This document shows, piece by piece, positions 1-5,997 of a DNA stretch of 8,380 nt. Made by a program: the position numbers and the translations under genes. Position 1 is the first letter of the stretch. Every line of letters begins with the position of its first letter. The notes below the pieces were generated by a model. That model made no database searches. It was not told where the DNA came from and saw only the letters and a list, made by a program, of their open reading frames with translations. Source of the stretch: Flavimaricola sp. (GTDB taxonomy: Bacteria; Pseudomonadota; Alphaproteobacteria; Rhodobacterales; Rhodobacteraceae); NCBI GenBank assembly GCA_023300365.1, contig JALZWD010000122.1, forward strand, positions 1-8,380. The letters are read 5' to 3'.

Positions 1-1
1 C

Positions 2-817
2 CGTCGCGGTGGCGGCGGACAAAACCGTGCCCAACGCGGCAATGACCTGCGCTATAATCTGCGTATCTCGCTCGAAGAGGCCTTCGCGGGCCTCCAGAAA
101 ACCATCAATGTGCCCACCGCCGTCACCTGTACCAGCTGTAGTGGCTCGGGCGCCGAAGGGCAGTCTGAGCCCGCCGTGTGCCCCACATGTTCCGGCATGG
201 GCAAAGTCCGCGCGCAACAGGGCTTTTTCACCGTTGAGCGCACCTGCCCCACCTGTAATGGCGCGGGCCAAACGATCAAAGACCCCTGCAAGGCGTGCCA
301 CGGTCATGGCCGCGTTGAAAAAGAGAAATCGCTTTCGGTTAATATCCCTGCGGGCGTTGAGACCGGCACACGCATCCGCCTTGCCGGAGAGGGCGAAGCC
401 GGCCTGCGCGGCGGGCCGACGGGCGATTTGTATATCTTTATCGAAGTATCCGAGCATCAATTGTTCCAACGCGAGGCAAACAACCTGTTCTGTCGCGTGC
501 CTGTATCCATGGCCTCTGCCGCCCTTGGTGGCGATATCGAAGTGCCCACGATTGATGGCGGCAAAAGCCGCGTGAAAATCCCCGAAGGCAGCCAATCGGG
601 ACGCCAAATGCGCCTGCGTGCCAAGGGTATGCCTGCGCTGCGCTCGGGTGGTCCTGGTGATATGTTCATTGAGCTTGCGGTAGAGACGCCCGTCAAGCTG
701 ACCGCGCAGCAAAAAGAGCTTTTGCGCGAGTTTGACAAGCTGAGCGCGGACAACAATCCGCAATCCGAGGGGTTCTTTTCCAGCGTAAAAAGCTTTTGGG
801 ATTCAATGAAAAGCTAG
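2..817 (+). CDS. dnaJ: Chaperone DnaJ, 3' portion (5' end outside window)
   Basis: Hsp40 co-chaperone that delivers unfolded substrates to DnaK and stimulates its ATPase in the cytoplasm. The open frame runs from the first complete codon of the window to a TAG; 271 residues are present. DnaJ is usually about 375-390 residues, so roughly 110, including the J domain with its HPD motif, lie upstream. Visible in order: the end of the Gly-rich linker (residues 1-13), four complete CxxCxGxG zinc motifs (residues 43-50, 60-67, 82-89, 96-103) that bind two zinc ions, then the two C-terminal beta-barrel substrate-binding domains and a dimerisation tail. All eight zinc cysteines are intact, so this is a type I DnaJ and not one of the zinc-less homologues. 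In many bacteria dnaK lies just upstream; that cannot be seen here. No convincing terminator follows the stop codon. Confidence 0.97.
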   Translation, partial: RRGGGGQNRAQRGNDLRYNLRISLEEAFAGLQKTINVPTAVTCTSCSGSGAEGQSEPAVCPTCSGMGKVRAQQGFFTVERTCPTCNGAGQTIKDPCKACHGHGRVEKEKSLSVNIPAGVETGTRIRLAGEGEAGLRGGPTGDLYIFIEVSEHQLFQREANNLFCRVPVSMASAALGGDIEVPTIDGGKSRVKIPEGSQSGRQMRLRAKGMPALRSGGPGDMFIELAVETPVKLTAQQKELLREFDKLSADNNPQSEGFFSSVKSFWDSMKS

Positions 818-865
818 GTGTGGTTTCGTTCTCAAAATGCGGTCAATGACGGCAAATAGGCCATA

Positions 866-894
866 TTGTTCACGAATTTGATATTAACTATTTA
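866..894 (+). promoter_or_regulatory. Possible sigma70-type promoter for the small RHH gene
   Basis: The gap after dnaJ is clearly AT-rich (about 37% GC over 841-900, against well above 55% in the neighbouring genes). It holds TTGTTC (866-871), a 17-base spacer, and TATTTA (889-894). Each hexamer matches the consensus at only three positions, but these include the strongly conserved TTG and TA, and the spacing is optimal. Transcription would start near 901 and give a leader of about 70 bases before the ATG at 971. This is a visual match only; radC would probably be read from the same transcript. Confidence 0.3.
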
Positions 895-970
895 CCGCTA
901 GGGCTCCGAACGCGATGATATGCATGCACCGCGGCATTATTTCATGCCGAAGCATATTGGACGTATTATT

Positions 971-1249
971 ATGAGCGATACAATCATGGCGTCACTTGCG
1001 GCGCTAAAATCCAAAAGCCAAACGGCCAGATATTCGCCGGACACCAGCTTTCGTTCGATCCGTAGCCAACAGGCGAATAGGTCGGAAAAAATACATAAAA
1101 AGAGCGGGTTACCAAGAGTTTGTGCGGCACAGATGAATGTAACCGTTTCCCTCGACAGCGACATAATCAGCCAGTTGGACACCGCCAACGGCGACTATGC
1201 AACCGAGATCCGAACCATTCTGCGCAAACATTTTCGCTCGGGTGTCTAG
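971..1249 (+). CDS. Small ribbon-helix-helix protein resembling BrnA-type antitoxins; no toxin partner visible
   Basis: 92 residues from the ATG at 971. An in-frame ATG at 920 would give 109, but the extra 17 codons look non-coding (His-rich, no upstream Shine-Dalgarno), while a weak GGA lies 10 bases before 971. Residues 1-50 are basic and of no recognisable family. Residues 55-89 fit the ribbon-helix-helix pattern of BrnA antitoxins: a short strand (VTVSLD), a helix (SDIISQL), a turn containing GDY, and a second helix (ATEIRTILRKHF). In BrnA the equivalent core reads approximately SLRLDPDVLxxF...GxGYQTRINAVLRxY. Such domains dimerise and bind DNA through the strand. The BrnT toxin normally precedes brnA, but here dnaJ does, with only a 100-150 bp gap. 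GC is lower (about 51% by sampling) and codons such as AGA, AGG, ATA and TTA occur, unlike radC and dnaJ, which suggests acquisition by transfer. A solitary autoregulator or a DNA-binding protein unrelated to toxin-antitoxin systems is equally possible. Confidence 0.6.
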   Translation: MSDTIMASLAALKSKSQTARYSPDTSFRSIRSQQANRSEKIHKKSGLPRVCAAQMNVTVSLDSDIISQLDTANGDYATEIRTILRKHFRSGV

Positions 1250-1279
1250 GCTTTAACCTTTCGCTAACCCGACTCGCGC

Positions 1280-2047
1280 ATGGTTAACGCCATGAAGCAA
1301 ATGTTCGCAGAAGCCCTATCGTTTTTTCACAATGATGAGGTGCGCTCGGTCAAACCGCTGCCCAATGGGCGGATTCCGTCCTATATGGTCGATCATCGCA
1401 AGCGCTTGCGCGAACGGTTCATGGGCGGCGGTGCGGATGCCCTGCCCGATTATGAATTGCTCGAACTGATCTTGTTTCGCGCCATCCCCCGGCAAGACGT
1501 CAAACCGCTGGCGCGCAAATTGATCGAGACCTTTGGCGATTTTAACCGGGTGCTCTCGGCCAAGCCCACGCAATTGATGAAAGTCAGCGGCGTTGGCCCC
1601 GCCGTCACCACCGAGCTTAAGGTGATCGAGGCCGCGGCCCACAGGTTGGCGCAGGCCAAGGTGTTGCACCACCACGCCCTAAGCAGTTGGGACGCCTTGA
1701 TCACCTATTGCCACACGGTCATGGCCCACCGCGATACCGAACAATTCCGCATCCTATTTCTTGATCGCAAGAACGTCCTGATTGCCGATGAAGAACAGGC
1801 CCAAGGCACCGTCGACCATGTGCCCGTCTATCCCCGCGAGGTCGTCAAACGCGCGCTTGAGATGAATGCCTCGGCGCTGATTTTGGTGCACAATCATCCC
1901 TCAGGCGACCCCACGCCATCCCAAAGCGATATCGAAATGACCGCACAGATCGATGCCGCCGCACAGGCGCTTGGGATCACGGTCCATGACCACCTGATTA
2001 TCGGCAAATCCCAAGAACTCAGTTTTCGGGCGCAGGGGCTACTCTAG
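1280..2047 (+). CDS. radC: RadC family JAMM/MPN+ domain protein
   Basis: 255 residues, slightly longer than typical RadC (about 220-230) because of an N-terminal extension of about 35 residues before the conserved SYMVDHRKRLRERF segment. An N-terminal helix-hairpin-helix region (LMKVSGVGPAV, residues 99-109) suggests DNA binding. It is followed by the JAMM metalloprotease-like domain with HNHPSGDPTPSQSD at residues 204-217. The zinc ligands H204, H206 and D217 have the canonical HxH-x10-D spacing, and an acidic E171/E172 lies upstream where the JAMM glutamate is expected. The catalytic set therefore looks intact. The family was once linked to DNA repair, but its biochemical role is not established. 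The start is uncertain: no good Shine-Dalgarno precedes 1280, 1292 or 1301, and I take the longest. The gene begins 30 bases after the small RHH gene on the same strand and may share its transcript. It overlaps the convergent gene by 9 bp at its 3' end. Confidence 0.93.
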   Translation: MVNAMKQMFAEALSFFHNDEVRSVKPLPNGRIPSYMVDHRKRLRERFMGGGADALPDYELLELILFRAIPRQDVKPLARKLIETFGDFNRVLSAKPTQLMKVSGVGPAVTTELKVIEAAAHRLAQAKVLHHHALSSWDALITYCHTVMAHRDTEQFRILFLDRKNVLIADEEQAQGTVDHVPVYPREVVKRALEMNASALILVHNHPSGDPTPSQSDIEMTAQIDAAAQALGITVHDHLIIGKSQELSFRAQGLL

Positions 2048-3619
2048 GCCCGTGGTCCACAACTCAACCCGCCTGTTGGCGTTGCGGCCCCACGGCGTGT
2101 CGTCACAGCCAATCGGCAGGGCCTCGCCAAATCCGGCGGTGCGCAGCCCCACGGACGCAGGAATATCGCCGCCCAACACCGCGGCGATTTGATCATGCAC
2201 GGCCTGTGCCCGACGCTCAGACAGTGCTTGGTTGGCAAATCCGCCGCCTTCGCTATCACTAAACCCAATCAAGGTAAGCGTCTGGCCGTCATAAAGCCCA
2301 TCGGCGAATGCACGGGCCAAATACCGGGCATGCAACTGCGAAATCGGGTCCAGCTCTTGCCCGGTATCGTCAAACCGAAACGTCAGACTAAGCCGCGCCT
2401 GCCCGCGCATACTTGCCATCATCGTTTGTAAATCCGACAGCCCCACATCCGCGCCCGCCATGGCAATCGCCGATGCCAACCGGTGCCCCTGCTGGCCAAT
2501 CGAAATCGGTGTTGGCGCCTGTGTCTGAACACCCGCGCGGCGCAAAATCACCTGCGCCTCGGGTGCGCCAATCCAGTCCAAAAACGCCTCGCCCATCTGC
2601 GGCATATACCGCCGGGTTTGCACCAGCATCATCGGATAGGTGAGGGGGTAATCCTGCGTGCGCACCGATTGCGCTGTGCGCGCCGCGCCCAAATCGCAAA
2701 AATCGCGAAGCTCCAACGGCAAAAGATTATCGATATCCGCCAACGGCAAAATGCCCAGCGCGCCACGATCCTCAAGCATTGCGGCCGCCATCTCTGCGGC
2801 GCTGGCATGCACCACCGCATCCCCCCGTATGTTTTCCGACAAAAACCCGTCCTGAAACCACTGGGCAATCCCGTGATGCCTATCGAGCGTATGCACCGTC
2901 AGTGGGATATCCGCCCCGCCAAGCGCGCTCCACGAGACGACATTGCCCCGCATCGCGGCCGTGATATCCGTCAATGGGACGTGACGCTGGCTTTGGCTTG
3001 GCGATACCACAGGCACCGCCGCATCCAATGCCACCAACTGCATCTGTCGTGGGCTATCAAGCTGCCCAAGCCCGGCATCTTGCGCCAACCGCAACTCGCT
3101 TGGGGTAAGAACGCGCGTTGTCATAACGACATCGGCCTCATCGGCCAACAAATCGGCAAAACCGTCTGATGTTGTCGTCGCGCGGTAAACCAACGTCAAA
3201 ACCGGCGCGCCCTCGCCACTGCGCAAAACATAGGCAATGGTCCGCGCATCCATCATCAATTCATCGATGCTAAGGCCGCGGTCACGGGCAAATCCTTCGG
3301 TCAGGGCGGGCAAAATCACTTCGCCCAACCGCACAGCCCCAGAAAAACGCACAACCGGCGCATCCACCGCCGGGTCCGGGCAACCCGTGCCCTCGCAAGT
3401 TAAGGCGGCATAGTCGAGCGTAAGGGGCCCATGTTCGGTCAAAAGGCGCAAATGCAGGCCATCATAGCCCAAAACCTCGCCCTCAAGCACCAAACCTTCG
3501 GGCCCGGTTTGCACCGTAACGGTTTGTGCAACCGCCGCAGGCACGCATACGAAAAGTGCGGCACCAAGCACCGCACTTTTCATGAAACTAGCAAATTTTC
3601 CTAAACTATGTGGCGTCAT
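2039..3619 (-). CDS. Exported PstS-like substrate-binding domain fused to a C-terminal OmpA domain
   Basis: 526 residues, from an ATG that overlaps the upstream gene's TGA (ATGA), which implies translational coupling. Met13 is an alternative start and gives a tidier signal peptide (hydrophobic residues 14-30, cleavage probably after AVA, residues 29-31). Three parts follow: a short all-beta-looking region (about 33-80) with two cysteines (C75, C80); a phosphate-binding-protein-like (PstS/PBP type II) domain (about 90-365) with typical features such as GEVILPALTEGF (99-110) and YPLTYPMML (324-332); and an OmpA/MotB-type domain (about 410-522) with GFSD (452-455), NQALSERRAQAV (463-474) and NRRVEL (515-520). 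The conserved Asp and Arg used by the family to bind diaminopimelate of peptidoglycan appear to be present. No lipobox is seen. The likely place is the periplasm, held to the cell wall. Fusions of this type are annotated in many Rhodobacteraceae as phosphate ABC transporter substrate-binding/OmpA family proteins. No transporter permease or ATPase genes are nearby, so a transport role is unproven. Confidence 0.92.
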   Translation of the reverse strand: MTPHSLGKFASFMKSAVLGAALFVCVPAAVAQTVTVQTGPEGLVLEGEVLGYDGLHLRLLTEHGPLTLDYAALTCEGTGCPDPAVDAPVVRFSGAVRLGEVILPALTEGFARDRGLSIDELMMDARTIAYVLRSGEGAPVLTLVYRATTTSDGFADLLADEADVVMTTRVLTPSELRLAQDAGLGQLDSPRQMQLVALDAAVPVVSPSQSQRHVPLTDITAAMRGNVVSWSALGGADIPLTVHTLDRHHGIAQWFQDGFLSENIRGDAVVHASAAEMAAAMLEDRGALGILPLADIDNLLPLELRDFCDLGAARTAQSVRTQDYPLTYPMMLVQTRRYMPQMGEAFLDWIGAPEAQVILRRAGVQTQAPTPISIGQQGHRLASAIAMAGADVGLSDLQTMMASMRGQARLSLTFRFDDTGQELDPISQLHARYLARAFADGLYDGQTLTLIGFSDSEGGGFANQALSERRAQAVHDQIAAVLGGDIPASVGLRTAGFGEALPIGCDDTPWGRNANRRVELWTTGLE

Positions 3620-4809
3620 CTCGACGCGAGTGTCAGGTCCGTCAGCATATTGTTCAATACCAGAAATTCACCAACCGCATCACAAGCCGGAAGTGTCATT
3701 TCAAGATCACGGGCAAATGGCTCTGCGCCGCCCGTCACTTGGATCGTTTGGGCCGCAATCTCGCGGCCACAATTGGCGGCCGTCACCTCGGCTTCGACGC
3801 TCATCTCAACAAGACCCGATGAGACGCTGTTGCTTGAGGGATAGGTATAAACCTGCGCCATCATCGCGCCATCAAGCCGTGCATCCCCAAGGGCCACCAA
3901 AAAGCCGCCTTCGCCGGACATCGCCATTGACGTATCGCGCATTGATGCCAAGGACACATGGCCCGCTTCGTCGTAATCGGCGCCAAATTCGCGCGCATGC
4001 ATTTCCAGACCCGTCTCGCCCTGCCATTGCACGACAGAACGGTCGTACATGGCCACATCCGGCACGGTCAAAACTGTCACGGCGCCTTCTTGGCCACCGA
4101 TATCGGCGATAAACACCGCCGTCTCGGACAACGCGGGTGCGGTCACTTCGGCCATGCCACTTGCGTCTGTCGCCATGCTCCAGATCATGCCTTGATGATG
4201 GAACGTAACGGTTGTGTTCGGCGCGCATGGCGCACTCAGGCGCAGATCAACCGACCCGGCCGGGGCCGCTTGGCCGGACAAAACCGCGTCGCATCCGGCA
4301 TTGGCCAAAAGAGGTTGGTCTGCCGTGGTCTGTGTGGTGGCGCTTGGCACGACCGCGCTGGCGGTATCGCTGTCGGTGCTTTGGATGCGCACCTGATCAG
4401 GCATCAAGGGACCGATGAAATTCTCGTCTAGCGGGGCCAAAACGATTTGTTGGATCTCGGCCTGCGGTGCCGGTGTCACATCAGTATCGGCGATTTCCGC
4501 GATATCCAACGCGGCCATCTCAACTGAGGCGCGGGGCAAGGCCGGCGCGCTTAAATCATCAGGCGCTATAAACTCGGCTTCGACAACCGGGGTTGTTTGC
4601 GCCACGCTTGGCATTGGGAACAGACGCGATTGCGCCACTGCGGGCAGGCTCGGCAATTGCAAACTCGGGAGTTGCGGTGTCGTCGCAACGGGCGGTACAG
4701 CACCCCCCATACGCGCGGCAAGCGCATCGCCGTTTTGCATAACAAAGCCAATACTCAGGGCCACCGAAAAGGTTCCCCCTGCAACTGCCATTTTCCGGAT
4801 CTGGGACAT
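3616..4809 (-). CDS. Conserved-looking exported or membrane-anchored protein of unknown function
   Basis: 397 residues; I recognise no characterised domain. The start is well supported by GGAGGGG four bases before the ATG. Residues 7-24 (after a basic SQIRK) form an N-terminal hydrophobic segment, either a signal peptide or a single anchor. Residues 36-165 are low-complexity, rich in Pro, Ala, Thr and Asp/Glu, including a small internal repeat (LPSLQLPSLP), as expected of an extended periplasmic linker. From about 168 onward the protein looks folded and beta-rich, with four cysteines (C173, C195, C347, C376) that could form two disulfides in the periplasm. Its stop codon overlaps the start of the PstS/OmpA gene, so the two are probably made in fixed proportion and may act together in the envelope. 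Proteins of this general look occur in Rhodobacteraceae and are, as I recall, sometimes labelled 'translocase' without experimental support. I give no function. Confidence 0.85.
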   Translation of the reverse strand: MSQIRKMAVAGGTFSVALSIGFVMQNGDALAARMGGAVPPVATTPQLPSLQLPSLPAVAQSRLFPMPSVAQTTPVVEAEFIAPDDLSAPALPRASVEMAALDIAEIADTDVTPAPQAEIQQIVLAPLDENFIGPLMPDQVRIQSTDSDTASAVVPSATTQTTADQPLLANAGCDAVLSGQAAPAGSVDLRLSAPCAPNTTVTFHHQGMIWSMATDASGMAEVTAPALSETAVFIADIGGQEGAVTVLTVPDVAMYDRSVVQWQGETGLEMHAREFGADYDEAGHVSLASMRDTSMAMSGEGGFLVALGDARLDGAMMAQVYTYPSSNSVSSGLVEMSVEAEVTAANCGREIAAQTIQVTGGAEPFARDLEMTLPACDAVGEFLVLNNMLTDLTLASR

Positions 4810-4813
4810 GTTT

Positions 4814-4820
4814 CCCCTCC
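4814..4820 (-). promoter_or_regulatory. Strong Shine-Dalgarno deciding the start of the unknown exported protein
   Basis: On the - strand GGAGGGG stands four bases (AAAC) before the ATG at 4809. It is the best ribosome-binding site in the window and fixes the start. A weak promoter candidate lies upstream on the same strand: TTGATC at 4858-4853, with an AATTCT/ATTCTT-like -10 about 16-17 bases downstream. That part is speculative. Confidence 0.75.
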
Positions 4821-4881
4821 ATTTCCGTTAAGAATTTGGAAGGAAATTGCCAGATCAAGGTGTTCTCACAGCGGCGGGCTT

Positions 4882-4916
4882 GCGATGAATCCTTGCCGAA
4901 AATGCGGCGATGAATC
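4882..4916. repeat. 10-bp direct repeat GCGATGAATC, 25 bp apart, each copy carrying a GANTC site
   Basis: Perfect copies of GCGATGAATC stand at 4882-4891 and 4907-4916, 73-107 bases upstream of the start of the unknown exported protein. Each contains GAATC, a CcrM-type GANTC methylation site (4887-4891 and 4912-4916). Only five other GANTC sites occur in the window. The position suits a regulator-binding or methylation-sensitive element of the promoter reading leftward into 3616-4809. This is inference from repeat and position only. Confidence 0.45.
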
Positions 4917-4928
4917 GTCGGGAACATT

Positions 4929-4959
4929 TGCGCCGCACAACCAAAAGGTGTGCGGCGCA
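4929..4959 (-). terminator. Strong hairpin downstream of acuI, probable transcription terminator
   Basis: A perfect 11-bp inverted repeat (TGCGCCGCACA ... TGTGCGGCGCA) with a 9-base loop ACCAAAAGG. The loop can alternatively close as ACC/GGT around AAAA, leaving one bulged A. It lies 39 bases past the acuI stop in the - direction and is the only strong hairpin I found in the intergenic region, which fits an end for the ligase-dmdA-acuI transcript. The 3' side on the - strand reads AAATGTTCCC and has no U-tract, so intrinsic termination may be partial. It could instead stabilise a processed 3' end. Confidence 0.6.
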
Positions 4960-4998
4960 TGGTATTACGTTTGATTTTGGAAACAATGCCCGGTTGGA

Positions 4999-5985
4999 TC
5001 AGCTGACTTTGTTCACATCGACAACAACACGGCCCCGAACGCCCCCCTTAAGGATCGAACGCCCCAAATCGGGCAGGTCGCTTAATGTGGCGGGTGTCAC
5101 CATTGCGTCCAATTTATCCATCGGCAAATCGCGGGCGATTCTTTCCCACGCACGAAGACGGTTTTCATAAGGCTGCATCACGGAATCGATGCCCAATAGA
5201 TTAACGCCGCGCAACAAGAACGGGATCACCGTCGCCGGAAGCCCCGCACCACCGGCCAAGCCAACGGCGGCAACAGAGGCGCCGTACTTCATCTGGCCCA
5301 GCACACGCGCAAGCATATCGCCGCCTACCGCATCGACACATCCACCCCAAGCCTCGGCCTCCAAAGGCCGCTTGGTGGTCTCGTTAATCTCGTCGCGCGC
5401 AACGATCTGTGTCGCACCCAGCGACTTCAGGTAATCGGCATTGTCAGGCCGCCCCGTAACGGCGGCAACCTCGTGGCCCAACGCGGCCAGCAACGCCACC
5501 GCAACAGACCCAACACCGCCCGAAGCCCCCGTCACCAAAACAGGACCGTCTTTGATCCCGTGGTCCTCAAGCGCCATCACCGCAAGCATCGCGGTAAAGC
5601 CCGCAGTACCCACGGCCATCGCACGATCTGTGCTGAGGCCCTCGGGCAATGGCACCAACCAATCGGCCTTAACCCGCGCCTTCTCGGCATAGCCGCCCCA
5701 ATGCGCCTCGCCCACACGCCAGCCCGTCAGGACAACCTTATCGCCCGCCTTATACCGCGCATCATCCGATGCCTCGACGGTGCCCGCAAAATCAATCCCC
5801 GGCACATGCGGGTAATTCCGCACCAATCCGCCACCGGGGCCAATGCACAAACCGTCTTTATAATTCACCGTCGAATATTCCACGGCCACAGTCACGTCCC
5901 CCGCGGGCAGATCATCAACGCTGATCTCCTCAACACCGGCCACTGGTTTCTCGTCACCCTCTTTGCGTACGATCAATGCGCGCAT
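4999..5985 (-). CDS. acuI: Acryloyl-CoA reductase (NADPH), AcuI/YhdH-type medium-chain reductase
   Basis: Cytoplasmic enzyme that reduces acryloyl-CoA to propionyl-CoA with NADPH. This detoxifies the reactive product of the DMSP cleavage (acrylate) route and feeds propionyl-CoA into central metabolism. 328 residues, matching the usual AcuI length of about 325-330. Visible are the N-terminal MRALIV strand, the YhdH/AcuI signature STVNYKD (38-44), VPGIDFAG (61-68), the Rossmann nucleotide-binding motif TGASGGVGS (152-160) with a likely NADPH-phosphate contact at GR (178-179), and the C-terminal LLGIDSV and GRVVVDV segments. There are no structural-zinc cysteines, as expected for this zinc-independent branch. 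The gene follows dmdA by 12 bp, with GGAGAG five bases before its ATG. In Ruegeria pomeroyi and other roseobacters acuI lies directly downstream of dmdA and is co-transcribed with it, which strongly supports the naming over a generic 'quinone oxidoreductase'. Confidence 0.93.
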   Translation of the reverse strand: MRALIVRKEGDEKPVAGVEEISVDDLPAGDVTVAVEYSTVNYKDGLCIGPGGGLVRNYPHVPGIDFAGTVEASDDARYKAGDKVVLTGWRVGEAHWGGYAEKARVKADWLVPLPEGLSTDRAMAVGTAGFTAMLAVMALEDHGIKDGPVLVTGASGGVGSVAVALLAALGHEVAAVTGRPDNADYLKSLGATQIVARDEINETTKRPLEAEAWGGCVDAVGGDMLARVLGQMKYGASVAAVGLAGGAGLPATVIPFLLRGVNLLGIDSVMQPYENRLRAWERIARDLPMDKLDAMVTPATLSDLPDLGRSILKGGVRGRVVVDVNKVS

Positions 5986-5990
5986 CTTAT

Positions 5991-5996
5991 CTCTCC
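5991..5996 (-). promoter_or_regulatory. Shine-Dalgarno of acuI in the dmdA-acuI gap
   Basis: GGAGAG on the - strand lies five bases (ATAAG) before the acuI ATG and within the 12-bp gap after the dmdA TGA. It supports this start and independent ribosome loading on a shared transcript. Confidence 0.7.
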
Positions 5997-5997
5997 A

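Noticed and set aside
791..815. Inverted repeat AGCTTTT ... AAAAGCT at the dnaJ stop as a terminator
   Set aside because: It is only a 7-bp AT-rich stem with an 11-base loop, inside the coding sequence, without a following T-run; chance is the better explanation.
920..970. Longer start at 920 for the RHH gene (17 extra codons)
   Set aside because: No Shine-Dalgarno and His-rich unconvincing residues. It remains possible, so the start is flagged as uncertain and not settled.
818..970. A BrnT-like toxin gene paired with the RHH gene
   Set aside because: The gap is too short, has no open frame of suitable length on the + strand, and no BrnT motif is visible.
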